Source of the DNA: a virus
Length of the DNA stretch: 43,542 nt
Strand: one strand, 5' to 3'
IMG/VR virus record: IMGVR_UViG_3300028654_000029
Span: 1-43,542 of that record
Made by a program: the position numbers and the translations under genes. Of the stretch, positions 1 to 7,927 are shown piece after piece. The notes beneath the pieces were generated by a model. The model saw only the letters and a program-made list of their open reading frames with translations, was not told the DNA's origin and did not search any database. The first letter of the stretch is position 1, and each line of letters starts with the position of its first letter.

Positions 1-70
1 AAGTATTTATCTCTCCGATCTTTATGGCGATGGAGTTTTCCGCGCTCTTGTTCTGGAGAGATAAATACTT
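1..70. other. Fold-back inverted repeat at contig start, probably artefact
   Basis: Bases 1-16 are the exact reverse complement of bases 55-70. The second copy of this region at the right end of the window (43417 onward) lacks the inverted extension: the base before the shared block is g at 43416, whereas base 12 here is t. Bases 1-12 therefore have no counterpart in the circular genome. This is what a fold-back or template-switch chimera at a contig end looks like. A real terminal hairpin is less likely because the gene crossing this point reads through cleanly in the right-end copy. Confidence 0.75.
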
Positions 71-154
71 GCGGTCCGAGTTCGCGGCCAACACCTGTTG
101 GGGAACCACCGTCACTGTCACTGTGCTTGTCGATACGGATACTTGTTCAGGCAT
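1..154 (-). CDS. Neck decoration protein, N-terminal part (continues at right end)
   Basis: This is the 5' end of the gene whose body is at 42026-43542. The start is ATG at 154-152, with GGGAGG six to eight bases upstream and the stop of the preceding gene 12 bases before it. It supplies an N-terminus (MPEQVSVSTST) that cannot be seen at the right end, where the frame simply runs off the window. The joined protein is about 510 residues. The reading is genuine from 154 down to 13; bases 1-12 are the fold-back artefact and should not be translated. Confidence 0.85.
   Translation of the reverse strand, partial: MPEQVSVSTSTVTVTVVPQQVLAANSDRKYLSLQNKSAENSIAIKIGEINT
13..138. repeat. Terminal direct repeat, left copy (126 bp)
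   Basis: Bases 13-138 are identical to 43417-43542. The repeat lies inside the 5' part of the neck gene that begins at 154 and continues at the other end of the window. It shows that the contig closes to a circle of about 43,404 bp. A circular or circularly permuted, headful-packaged genome would give this overlap; a true short fixed terminal repeat cannot be excluded from sequence alone. Confidence 0.9.
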
Positions 155-166
155 GTCTTCCTCCCG

Positions 167-544
167 TCAGCTTTCTATAAGTACGGCCTGGGCCTTGTAG
201 TGCGGAATCCTCGTCGCTGTCCTGTTCTCTACCTTCATGACCTCGTACTCCCGGTCATTATAGGATACGATGTCACCCTTAGTTTTGTCCTTTTCCATGG
301 TCCTATCGAGCTTGGTTACCGTGTAGATCTTTATCCACTCACTCGTTCGCTGTCCTTCAGGAAGCGACATCGTCTCCTGAGGTGTCATCGGTTGTATGGA
401 TGCCCACATGGAAAATGAGACCTCGGCACCAGTCTCGTCAGTAGGAACGATCTCGTCCCCTTCAACCCAATGGCCGCCAACATACCTGCCGGCGGCGAAT
501 CTCCTGAAGTTGTACTTACTCCCCATGCGTTCAATGATTCCCAT
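167..544 (-). CDS. Head-tail connector / head-closure-like protein
   Basis: A 125-residue protein with the look of phage head-closure (neck) proteins: a basic N-terminus, a beta-rich core with the stretch ASIQPMTPQE, the PEGQR turn, and a C-terminal strand-turn region ending in AVLIES. Proteins of this kind sit between the connector ring and the tail terminator. It overlaps the preceding gene by 14 bases and is followed at 12 bases by the neck decoration gene. The position after DUF4054 and HK97-gp10-like genes supports the call. It is recognised by pattern and context, not by a catalytic motif. Confidence 0.65.
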   Translation of the reverse strand: MGIIERMGSKYNFRRFAAGRYVGGHWVEGDEIVPTDETGAEVSFSMWASIQPMTPQETMSLPEGQRTSEWIKIYTVTKLDRTMEKDKTKGDIVSYNDREYEVMKVENRTATRIPHYKAQAVLIES

Positions 545-1061
545 CGTGCCTGCTCCAATGTATGGACCCGAGAAGTTGCCCGAAGTTTATGAGCGTCCGG
601 TTCCCGGGGTTACCGTCGCGGGTCTTCTGGTCGATGGTCGCCTGCGCGTTGGCCGGACTTATGTTAGAGAGTATGCGGTCCTTGATGTCCTTCTGAATCA
701 TCTCTCCCATGAGCCCAAGCGCCTGTTCCGTGGTTATATCCCCGCGCATTACTCGCTTGCGGAGTTCATTCGTCCTGCGGATCCACTCTGCCTTTTTGTT
801 GTCGTGCGTCCATCGGATGAAAGACCGTTCCGGGATCCTTCCGTTCGATGTTCCAAACTCGTTGTAGACCGCGGTCTCCCCAAGCGTTGGTACATTAGAT
901 TTTCCTTTTCCTTTAGACGTTCCGACCTTCTTGTCTTCAGAGAAGTTCTCCGAGAGTACTCCAACCTTGACGTATGGCTTCTTATGCAGGGCCTTGATTT
1001 GCTTCTCCAATGCCTTGCCATATGAGGTGGCCTTGTCGGTCGTCATGCCCTTGGACCTCAT
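531..1061 (-). CDS. HK97 gp10-like / tail completion protein
   Basis: This 176-residue neck or minor tail protein contains VYNEFGT followed by IPERSFIRWT, the signature of the HK97-gp10 and Mu gpG-like group, and a C-terminal LINFGQLLGSIHW stretch typical of the same family. Such proteins complete the head-tail joint or tail tip of the connector. The first ATG (1061) overlaps the previous stop as ATGA but has no Shine-Dalgarno sequence. The ATG at 1046, six codons in, has GAGG upstream and may be the real start. Confidence 0.7.
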   Translation of the reverse strand: MRSKGMTTDKATSYGKALEKQIKALHKKPYVKVGVLSENFSEDKKVGTSKGKGKSNVPTLGETAVYNEFGTSNGRIPERSFIRWTHDNKKAEWIRRTNELRKRVMRGDITTEQALGLMGEMIQKDIKDRILSNISPANAQATIDQKTRDGNPGNRTLINFGQLLGSIHWSRHDGNH

Positions 1062-1411
1062 GGGACGTATAGAGGACGGATGCCGAGCGACTTTTGCCTG
1101 GCGATCCTAAGGTATTCCTGCCCATAACTCGTCAACCCGAGACTGGTCTTCGAGTTCGGCGCCGCGAATTGCTCCGACAGGTCACCAACGCTCTGGCCTG
1201 TCAGTGCCCCTCCGGCGCCCTGATTCTGACTAATCTTCAACAGATGCGCGATAAATAATGCGAGGGCGTACCGAGTCTTTGACCCGAATACGCCCTCTTC
1301 GACGAAGAGCGAGGCGGTCGCGTTAAGAGCGTCAATGCGCTCGGGGTCCTCATTCGCGAATTCCGCGAAGTGGAGGACGAGGTATTCCTTGTCGACCGGC
1401 TCGATAGCCAT
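1058..1411 (-). CDS. DUF4054 head-tail adaptor
   Basis: A 117-residue, mostly helical protein. The order of features matches the DUF4054 family: an N-terminal F.EFAN segment, a central ALALFIAHLLKI helix, the GQSVGDLSEQFA stretch, and a C-terminal LGLTSYGQEYLRI segment. Members act as the adaptor ring under the portal, equivalent to HK97 gp6. It starts at ATG with GGGGGAA a few bases upstream, follows the unknown structural gene after 3 bases, and overlaps the next gene by 4. Confidence 0.8.
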   Translation of the reverse strand: MAIEPVDKEYLVLHFAEFANEDPERIDALNATASLFVEEGVFGSKTRYALALFIAHLLKISQNQGAGGALTGQSVGDLSEQFAAPNSKTSLGLTSYGQEYLRIARQKSLGIRPLYVP

Positions 1412-1414
1412 TGG

Positions 1415-1870
1415 CTATTCCCCCTTGCCGAATGCTTCGTCAGCGTTTTTAATCTTTTCCGACTGGTCCTTGATGGCCTTGAGCACCGCCGGACGTTTTT
1501 CCTTTTTCTTCCAGCGAGTGAGTGATTCTGAATCCATGGTACCATCGACGATGTCGACGGCGATTTTCTGGTCGTACTTCTCGAGTGACTCGATGCGGTC
1601 ATTCCCGGAATCAGACTTAATGGCTCCGGACTTTGAAACGTCTTCAATGATTTGCAGTTCCCCGGACTTAAGTCTCGACACCACGTCCGGGTTGTCCTTG
1701 ATCATCAGCCAGTTCTTGTCAATGATGCTGTTCGTGCCTGGCTTGATCAGGACGGTTCCGCCCTGAAAAACTTTTTCCTGGATGCTCTTGCCTTCCGCGT
1801 CCTTCGGAGCTCCGACCATCTTTCCGTACTGGATGACCCATGCCCCAGCGTGCTTGTAGTTTACGATCAT
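1415..1870 (-). CDS. Unknown head-region protein
   Basis: I do not recognise this 151-residue protein. The first half is beta-rich with a PGTNSIIDKNW stretch followed by IKDNPDVVSRLKSGEL, a pattern seen in small capsid-associated proteins. The second half is charged and helical (many K and E). It sits between the major capsid protein and the DUF4054 adaptor, so a role as a decoration or accessory head protein is reasonable. There is no signal peptide or membrane segment. The gap of 108 bases from the capsid gene contains nothing else I can identify. Confidence 0.6.
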   Translation of the reverse strand: MIVNYKHAGAWVIQYGKMVGAPKDAEGKSIQEKVFQGGTVLIKPGTNSIIDKNWLMIKDNPDVVSRLKSGELQIIEDVSKSGAIKSDSGNDRIESLEKYDQKIAVDIVDGTMDSESLTRWKKKEKRPAVLKAIKDQSEKIKNADEAFGKGE

Positions 1871-1978
1871 TTTAATTTCCCCTTTCGGATGATTGAGGGA
1901 AGACCCGGACAGGCGCAGCCCGGGTCAACCAGTTACTCTCCTTCGCGGATATTTCCACGACGCCTCGGAATTGTGTGC

Positions 1979-2923
1979 TTAGTCTGCCATTATGCCGTCG
2001 GCATATGCGATTGATGCCGGACGCTTCACGCAGACGCCACCGAACTCCTGGTAGCAGTTGACGACGAACCCAAGCCCCTCCTCCTGGGGAGGAAGCATAG
2101 TGAAGTCCTGCGGGATGAACATGACAAGACGAGACGGATCGCGGCGGTATGCGATCATGCGGTCTGTCGTCCCGGAGTCTCCGAGGTTCTTCAGTTCGCG
2201 GATCTTCACGAAGTTGACACCAGGGTTGTTTTCCTTCAGGAACTTCAACACGGTCATGCCACTGTCGATGCCAATCTTCTTGGCCTTCAGGATGTTGTAG
2301 GCGCGGATCGAAAAACCGACGGTGTCTGGGTTCTCGATGTCCTCGGTGGCCTCGCTCGGGGCATTGATCAGGGCTTCGACGTCCCGCACTAACTGGTCAG
2401 CGGTCTTCGTGTCGAAGTGCTTTGACGTTCCGGTGCCGTCGGCGAGCAACGTCACCAACGTCATGTTGGCGTGGTTAAGCAGACCCGCCATATTGTATCG
2501 GCTGTCCCCAATCATTGCCGCGGAGTTCTCGGTGCGGAGAGCGGCCTCGCGAGCTGCGGCGGCCTTCTCCTGCTCCAAGGATACCCCGGTCAGTTGGGCA
2601 CGCTTGATGTCCTGCACGGTGTAACCGAAAGAGTCTCCGATGACGTGTACCTTGGCAGTTTCTTCCTTGCCCAGGATGTCAATGCGAGGAAGATCCTCGG
2701 CGTAGTTGGCGATGATCTTGGCCCAACCCACGCGGTCGAAGATCCGGTAGGTGAAACTTGATGCCCCACTTGGAACCTGTGTGTTTATGGGGATGAGCGT
2801 CCGGGCCTTAAGTTCCGGGTACTCGACGTTGATCACTTCGGTGAAGATGTACTCCAGCTGGCGGGCGAAGAAAACGGATTCCCCCGCGTCCAACCGCTGC
2901 GTGACGATCTTGAATTTACTCAT
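1979..2923 (-). CDS. Major capsid protein (DUF2184)
   Basis: A 314-residue protein resembling the DUF2184 family of major capsid proteins: an N-terminal ARQLEYIFTEVINVEYPEL helix, RTLIPINTQVPSGASSFTYR, the G(D)SFGYTVQDIKRAQLTG segment, and a C-terminal CVKRPASIAYADGI strand. DUF2184 proteins adopt the HK97 fold and form the capsid shell. It lies directly after the protease-scaffold and cement genes, the standard order. A strong AGGAGG lies 11 bases before the ATG. No obvious N-terminal delta domain is present, consistent with the separate scaffold encoded upstream. Confidence 0.88.
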   Translation of the reverse strand: MSKFKIVTQRLDAGESVFFARQLEYIFTEVINVEYPELKARTLIPINTQVPSGASSFTYRIFDRVGWAKIIANYAEDLPRIDILGKEETAKVHVIGDSFGYTVQDIKRAQLTGVSLEQEKAAAAREAALRTENSAAMIGDSRYNMAGLLNHANMTLVTLLADGTGTSKHFDTKTADQLVRDVEALINAPSEATEDIENPDTVGFSIRAYNILKAKKIGIDSGMTVLKFLKENNPGVNFVKIRELKNLGDSGTTDRMIAYRRDPSRLVMFIPQDFTMLPPQEEGLGFVVNCYQEFGGVCVKRPASIAYADGIMAD

Positions 2924-2974
2924 GGCTTTTTAAATCCTCCTTGACGAGTGTGGACTGTCGTCCGTTTTTTTTGC

Positions 2975-3508
2975 TTACAGCCGGATGTCAATCTCTGCCA
3001 GGCCGGCGCCCGTGGTCACGCTCACCCAGTGGGCCTTCTCGCCCAGGTCTGTTGCTTTTGCACTGTCTTCGTCAACCCGGAAGTTGCCTGCGAGTTGGCT
3101 CGTGCTGTTTGCGGTGTGTCGCACGAATACGGGCAGAGAAGGATTGACTGCCTGCTCCGAGTAAACGAAGCAGCGGCCGCGTTTCAGCACGGGGATGGCG
3201 TCATATATGTCGTGGGCAGGAACGTTTGCTCCAGCCAATCCCAACGTGTTCTCTGCGGTCGATTCTTTGCTCGGGTCCTCGAGCGCGATGCCATCGCATA
3301 CCGCGTAACTCGTGGTGTTGATGATGTCGGTCGCGGCCGCGGGGAGTTTAACCTTTCCCTGCGTGGTGTCGAAACTCACAAACCGGCCGAACGGGATCTT
3401 CGCCGCGCTGAACCGAGAAACGATGTCGTTGTCGCTGGCGTCGGAAAGCTGTCCGAGCTTTCCCATCGCCGGAGCGGCGTCATAGGCTGTCTGGAAATTC
3501 GTCGTCAT
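2975..3508 (-). CDS. Structural cement / decoration protein (Gp24-like)
   Basis: A 177-residue protein resembling the phage structural cement group: GKLGQLSDASDNDIVSRF, then IPFGRFVSFD, and a C-terminal beta region with VFVRHTANS. Members bind the outside of the capsid shell and stabilise it. I chose the ATG at 3508 because AGGAGGGC lies eight bases upstream; the open frame extends 28 codons further, but that part has no ribosome site and unlikely composition. It lies between the protease-scaffold gene and the major capsid gene. Confidence 0.72.
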   Translation of the reverse strand: MTTNFQTAYDAAPAMGKLGQLSDASDNDIVSRFSAAKIPFGRFVSFDTTQGKVKLPAAATDIINTTSYAVCDGIALEDPSKESTAENTLGLAGANVPAHDIYDAIPVLKRGRCFVYSEQAVNPSLPVFVRHTANSTSQLAGNFRVDEDSAKATDLGEKAHWVSVTTGAGLAEIDIRL

Positions 3509-3551
3509 GTTATTGCCCTCCTGATTTTTTTCTTGGGATATTATCCCGTGG

Positions 3552-4151
3552 TTATTCGGACAGCGGTTGCTTCCACTTGTCCTTGAGTGCAACCTTACCG
3601 CCGTTCATGTTCTTTCCGCCCATCTCCTCGCCCGCGCAACCGGCCGCGTCCTTGCGGGCTCCGACTACCTCTTTTCCAAACCCTCCGTCTTCGCTCTCTC
3701 TGTTTTCCCGCCTGCTAACCAGCACGTCAAAGTATGCCTTGACGTACTCGTCGCTCTTGCCGTCAAACTTGAAGTCCTTGCTGTCCGCCAGGATGACGGC
3801 CTTCATGATTGCGAGGTCGTCCATCGAATCGAACTTAGCGGCGTCTTCCTCACCGGTCATCGGTTTAGCGATGCCGATCAGGTCGACGCGAACCTTCACA
3901 CGTTCGTTGAACTTTGCGGGATTTTCGAGTTCCTTGATTTTATTCTCCGCCGCATCGGCCCGCCCTTTGGCGGTTTCCAGTTCCTTGGAGACTGCCGGCA
4001 ACTTTTCGGCGTCTGCCTTGGATGCGGAGAGTTTAGCTTCCGCGTCTGCCTTCCCCGTGGTGAGTGCCGCATTCGCGGACATGAGCCCGGAAATGTGGTC
4101 GGCGACTTCCTGGGGGATTTCGAATTCCTTGTCTGAGATCTTGAACTTCAT
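3552..4151 (-). CDS. Nested scaffold protein, internal in-frame start
   Basis: Codon 185 of the protease gene is an ATG (4151-4149) preceded by AAGGAGGATAACACC, as good a ribosome site as that of any independent gene here. Starting there gives a 199-residue protein that holds the whole coiled-coil region without the protease domain. This is the arrangement of lambda C/Nu3 and Mu I/Z, where the shorter product is the scaffold. The ribosome site is seen directly; that the product is made and acts as scaffold is inference. Confidence 0.65.
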   Translation of the reverse strand: MKFKISDKEFEIPQEVADHISGLMSANAALTTGKADAEAKLSASKADAEKLPAVSKELETAKGRADAAENKIKELENPAKFNERVKVRVDLIGIAKPMTGEEDAAKFDSMDDLAIMKAVILADSKDFKFDGKSDEYVKAYFDVLVSRRENRESEDGGFGKEVVGARKDAAGCAGEEMGGKNMNGGKVALKDKWKQPLSE

Positions 4152-4703
4152 GGTGTTATCCTCCTTGACGATGTTTAGTTCTGAGTCTAGGCGCAGCCGC
4201 GCCTCCCTGCCAGCGCGTCCCCTGTCCAGCACCGTTACGTGGTTGTAGCGTCGGTTGCGCTGCACTGCGTCGTACTTCTCCCCGTTAAACTCCCCGGGGG
4301 TCATGTCCAGTTCTGCCGTGTACCCGCAGGATATCTCCTGCATGCCATTGTCGATCATGTCGATCGCGTCCCCGTCCTGGATGACGGCATTTGCCGACAG
4401 GAAGTTCCCGTCCTTAACTATGTTCTCCCCCGTGAGTCCAACCTGGAATACCTTGTAGTTCTTAGCGTCCAGGAATACCTTCGGGTGGTCCTTCACTGTA
4501 ACCGGCTTCAGTGCCAGCGTCCGCATGGAATCAGAGTTAAATAGTTCGTCCTCGGGCACGAATTCCTTAAACGGATTCCCGCTCGCGTCATAGTACTTCA
4601 GGATCCCTACCTTGGCCGCCCGCATGGGAGCGACAAGGTACCCTTCCGGAGTCCTTTCCGTCTTGTCGAACCTTCCGATGTCGTATCTCGATACTCGCGT
4701 CAT
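3552..4703 (-). CDS. DUF2213 prohead protease-scaffold fusion
   Basis: A 383-residue protein with a DUF2213 N-terminal domain (about 1-175) and a long charged, alanine- and lysine-rich helical C-terminal region (about 185-325). The conserved signatures are KDHP (His73), ISCGY (Ser125) and YNHVTVLDRGRAG (His155), a plausible His-Ser-His protease triad. The family lies before major capsid genes, and the layout matches a maturation protease fused to its scaffold. A second strong ribosome site inside the gene gives a scaffold-only product (see separate entry). The tail of the protein is Gly-rich and probably disordered. Confidence 0.8.
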   Translation of the reverse strand: MTRVSRYDIGRFDKTERTPEGYLVAPMRAAKVGILKYYDASGNPFKEFVPEDELFNSDSMRTLALKPVTVKDHPKVFLDAKNYKVFQVGLTGENIVKDGNFLSANAVIQDGDAIDMIDNGMQEISCGYTAELDMTPGEFNGEKYDAVQRNRRYNHVTVLDRGRAGREARLRLDSELNIVKEDNTMKFKISDKEFEIPQEVADHISGLMSANAALTTGKADAEAKLSASKADAEKLPAVSKELETAKGRADAAENKIKELENPAKFNERVKVRVDLIGIAKPMTGEEDAAKFDSMDDLAIMKAVILADSKDFKFDGKSDEYVKAYFDVLVSRRENRESEDGGFGKEVVGARKDAAGCAGEEMGGKNMNGGKVALKDKWKQPLSE

Positions 4704-4745
4704 GGCTTTAAGTTATCACCTCCGTTTTTAAACCGCAATTTATTT

Positions 4746-5600
4746 TTAAAAGTCTAGTATTGGTTCGGCCTGACACCGACACTGAAAATCCTCTCCCGGA
4801 TGGCACTTGCGTCCGTCCGCGCTGACCACGGGAGGGTCGTCCCACCGCTGCGTGGTTCCCTCCAAATCAGCATGAAAAGGCCGCACTCTCTCGTCACGAA
4901 CGGTCCTCCAGGTGTACTCCTTAATTCCGAGGTTCTCCTGCCGCAGGTGGTTCAGGTCGCCGTTGAACTTTCCGACCTGGTCACGGGCAATTAACTCTGC
5001 CCGGTTTGTTGCTTTTTTATTAACTCCGTAGTCGCCCTCAAGTTGCTTCTCAATCTCCTCGACCCTTAGGCCCTGGCGGATTGACTGACCAACAGTGATC
5101 TCAGCGCTTCGCAGCATGTTCCTCGGTATCGATCCGATAAGCGCGACGTTCGTGTTGACGAACCCGTTGAGTTCGGTCGCGAGCCACGGATCACTTAGGT
5201 ATACGTCCACCGACAAAGCGGATGATAGGATGCGAGTCATCTGCTTCCTGTTCCAGTCCGCAATCCTCAGACCCTTCGCCCTGATCGCCTTCTTGATCTC
5301 GTCGTCCGTGAACTGAGTTCCGACCGTTGCCCTGATGGAGTTGAAAATTTCGGTGAGGTCGTCGGTGTACGCATCTGTCCGACGAATTGATGATGACCTT
5401 AAAAGATAAGGCAGGCGCGGAAACAATAAGTTCCGCATCTGCCTATTGGTGAAATCGACTATTGACTTCAGGTACTTTGCGAGGTCTGACTCATATGCGA
5501 TGGGATGAACCATGCGCGGAGCACGTTTTATCTTATAACGCTCGCCATATGTCCTGGCGAAATTACGCTTATTATTTACCAGCTGCCGGAGGGGTATCAC
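4746..5600 (-). CDS. Mu F-like / SPP1 gp7-like head morphogenesis protein
   Basis: A 284-residue minor head protein. The C-terminal third carries the family signature: TNRAELIARDQVGKFNG, then YTWRTVRDERVRPFHADLEG, and near the end KCHPGEDFQCRCQAEP. These proteins bind the portal and are needed for correct head assembly. The start is GTG at 5600 with GGGAGG five bases upstream, overlapping the portal gene end by 29 bases; such coupling to the portal is typical. Confidence 0.85.
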   Translation of the reverse strand: MIPLRQLVNNKRNFARTYGERYKIKRAPRMVHPIAYESDLAKYLKSIVDFTNRQMRNLLFPRLPYLLRSSSIRRTDAYTDDLTEIFNSIRATVGTQFTDDEIKKAIRAKGLRIADWNRKQMTRILSSALSVDVYLSDPWLATELNGFVNTNVALIGSIPRNMLRSAEITVGQSIRQGLRVEEIEKQLEGDYGVNKKATNRAELIARDQVGKFNGDLNHLRQENLGIKEYTWRTVRDERVRPFHADLEGTTQRWDDPPVVSADGRKCHPGEDFQCRCQAEPILDF

Positions 5601-6981
5601 CGGTGCCTCCCGGGTTCTTCGGATCCACTATTCCTGCGGCGGATAGGGTCGCGGGAAGGATCGGTTGCGGGTCCGGTTCAGGGACCGGCGCGTCACCTTC
5701 GATATCTGGAAATTCCCTGTGCCTGACCTCGTCATTGGACAAAACGTTGTCGGTTATGTATATGTGCGCGGTGTCGGCCTTGACCTTGTCGATGTCAGCC
5801 TGTTCCTTCTCGGTTACCTGCCCTAAGGGAGTGAACTTATAGGACCAGTTATCCGGGAGGGCGCCGTTCGTCGGTCCGCGCTTTGCCAAAAACATGATTT
5901 TGAATATCCTGTCCAGCGCCGGCATGAGGTAGGTCTCCTGCTGCGCCTTGACGTAGTCGAACCACTGGGACTCCTCAGTCCTGCCAGTCGCTCCAAGTCC
6001 TGAAGGAGACTCATTGAACAAGATGGTATGCGGGATGTCGACCGCGGACTGCAGGCGCGCCTTCATGCGGTCAACCAGGTCGGCGAGTCCCGCCACTGAA
6101 GACGAGAAGTATTCTACTTCCTCCCCGTCCTTGTCACATAGGAAAGCCCCGGTTATTCCCCGGGACAAGTTCATCGCCTCTATCCTGATTTTAAGCGCCT
6201 CGAGATCGTCGGAGTCAACCATCTCGGAAAGTCCGTCGATCTTATGCACCATGATCCGAAAATCCTGGATGATGTTCGCGATTGATCCGTATGACACACC
6301 GAAATCACGAAGTACTTCATGAATCGGAGTGAATACGTCACTTCCCCAGAGTTGGTTCCCATACGACTTCAGGCGAGGGAGATACAGTCCGTCGAACCGC
6401 ACGATTCGGCTGTGGTGTATCCGAAACATGTTCGCCTTTATTCCGACGGTTCCCTTTGTCATGAGCGTGTAGTAGTCAGGCATGTTGAAATTCGGATCCA
6501 TGATGTTCGTGCAGATGTCGGCCGAGTTTACCTGAAGTTCATAGCGAGTGAACGGAACAAGTGAAATCAATTCCTTGATATTATTCTCGTCGACCGGTTT
6601 GTTGAAGTCGGCCGGCTGATCTCCAACGTTAAGGAACAGGACTCCGCCTCCACACAGTCTCGCGTTGACCCACGACTCTTTTACCTTGGCCTTTATTTTT
6701 AGTCGCTTTATGTCCTCATGGACGTCTCCCTGGTCTTCATTGATGTCCGGGGAGTTGAACTTCAGCCACTGCCGCGTGGCTTCCTGCGGGAGAATGTCCA
6801 CGAGTCGACGGGCCTGACCGTCGGCCGTGTATATATCCTCCGTCTCTTGCTCAGTTAGAAGCCCATCGAAGCTCATCTTCCCGGACATGCGTTTGTCCTT
6901 GAACTTCACGCCGATGCCGGTTGCTATGTTCTGCCAACCGTCACTGCGGTGCTTAAACTGTTTTGGAAGTTTTTCGCTCAT
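5572..6981 (-). CDS. Portal protein (DUF1073)
   Basis: A 469-residue portal of the DUF1073 group. N-terminal features include YTADGQARRLVDILPQEATR and a conserved GGGVLFLNVGD stretch. The middle has RFDGLYLPR and WGSDVFTPIHEVLRDF, followed by a long stem helix and a C-terminal segment with NESPSGLGATGRTEESQWFDYV. It forms the dodecameric DNA channel. The frame is open 16 codons further upstream, but the ATG at 6981 is preferred because it follows the stop of the exported-protein gene by four bases with GGTGA in front. The C-terminus is proline-rich and probably disordered. Confidence 0.85.
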   Translation of the reverse strand: MSEKLPKQFKHRSDGWQNIATGIGVKFKDKRMSGKMSFDGLLTEQETEDIYTADGQARRLVDILPQEATRQWLKFNSPDINEDQGDVHEDIKRLKIKAKVKESWVNARLCGGGVLFLNVGDQPADFNKPVDENNIKELISLVPFTRYELQVNSADICTNIMDPNFNMPDYYTLMTKGTVGIKANMFRIHHSRIVRFDGLYLPRLKSYGNQLWGSDVFTPIHEVLRDFGVSYGSIANIIQDFRIMVHKIDGLSEMVDSDDLEALKIRIEAMNLSRGITGAFLCDKDGEEVEYFSSSVAGLADLVDRMKARLQSAVDIPHTILFNESPSGLGATGRTEESQWFDYVKAQQETYLMPALDRIFKIMFLAKRGPTNGALPDNWSYKFTPLGQVTEKEQADIDKVKADTAHIYITDNVLSNDEVRHREFPDIEGDAPVPEPDPQPILPATLSAAGIVDPKNPGGTGDTPPAAGK

Positions 6982-6985
6982 GATA

Positions 6986-7894
6986 TCACCAGTTCGAACT
7001 ATGAGTTGATCCCGGACCTGCCTGTACATGGGATGGAGTTCTCGTGGCCGTCGGCGTCTTCGTTACGGTTCTGGTTATCGTGATGGTCCTCGTGGCAGTA
7101 GGTGTTGCCGTCGGGGATCTCGTGACTGTCGGAGTCTGTGACGGGCTCGCGGTCCGGCGAGGTGTCGGAGTGAAAGTCTTTGTAGGCGTCGGAGACGTGG
7201 TGCATGTATGTGTCGGAGTTGCCGTTGAGGTGAGTTCCATTCCCACGATTATCAGATTTGATATCTTCGCGAATGAAAACCCATACTTGACTCGCGTGAT
7301 TCCAATGAATGGCGATCCGACGTTGTTGGTTGTCACTGAATCCCGCGCACCCGAGTATGCGGTAAATGTGTTTATCTTCAGGGTTACGATCGGGTTAGAT
7401 TCCGACCCTATGGACGTCATGACGATGTCTCCTGGAGAAAGTGCGTTGACGAGTATTGAGGACGTATTTAAAAATCCCGCGGGAGTTATAATCCAATGTC
7501 CTGATGTCTGCGCTAGCCTGAAATACGCACTGTCTGAAGTTGGGTTACTTCCCAAACTTCTCGGTCCCCATGTGAAACTGGTATTCGTATCAGACGCCAT
7601 GTCAACGACCGTGAAGTACATGGTGTTTGTCCCTATGTTTCCACCTGCCGAAAGTCTCCAAAATGAGGACTTCGACTGCGAGTTGGTCGTGGCGGTCAGC
7701 GCCATATAACCAACGTTCGCGGCGGCCGTGAATGTCACGGCGGACATGGAAGCCGGTGCCGATGTGTAAAACATATCCCATCCGCTCGGAGGTTCACCTG
7801 ACCCCGTCAAAAAACTGTTCGTGTAAATCGGGTCAGCCCATGCGGACGACCCTATTGCGGATAACGCCGCAATGAGCAGAATTATTTTTCGCAT
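6986..7894 (-). CDS. Exported protein with Thr/Pro-rich tail (moron candidate)
   Basis: I do not recognise the 302-residue product, but its layout is clear. It has a signal peptide (residues 1-20: KK-type positive start, hydrophobic core, AWA cleavage motif) and a beta-rich Ser/Thr/Gly domain at about 21-220. A low-complexity Thr-Pro-Arg-Ser tail follows at about 222-290, with repeats such as TPTATRT. Tails like this occur in extracellular bacterial proteins as extended, possibly glycosylated linkers. There is no membrane anchor after the tail. A secreted protein between the terminase and portal genes is not part of the normal head cassette, so a lysogeny- or infection-related accessory role is inferred. 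Confidence 0.7.
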   Translation of the reverse strand: MRKIILLIAALSAIGSSAWADPIYTNSFLTGSGEPPSGWDMFYTSAPASMSAVTFTAAANVGYMALTATTNSQSKSSFWRLSAGGNIGTNTMYFTVVDMASDTNTSFTWGPRSLGSNPTSDSAYFRLAQTSGHWIITPAGFLNTSSILVNALSPGDIVMTSIGSESNPIVTLKINTFTAYSGARDSVTTNNVGSPFIGITRVKYGFSFAKISNLIIVGMELTSTATPTHTCTTSPTPTKTFTPTPRRTASPSQTPTVTRSPTATPTATRTITITRTVTKTPTATRTPSHVQAGPGSTHSSNW

Positions 7895-7927
7895 TTTCCC
7901 TCCTGGGTTATTATTTAATTTTAAAAA

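Noticed and set aside
1-70. Hairpin telomere or phage-end hairpin
   Set aside because: The second copy of this region at 43417 onward lacks the inverted part, and a gene reads through it.
3515-3535. Terminator at the GGGATA/TATCCC palindrome between protease and cement genes
   Set aside because: The stem is AT-rich and short, and on the coding strand it is followed by A residues, not T.
5572-6981. Anti-CBASS (Acb1-like) function for the DUF1073 protein
   Set aside because: Some databases attach that label to the family name, but the protein has portal length, portal gene order and no extra nuclease domain.
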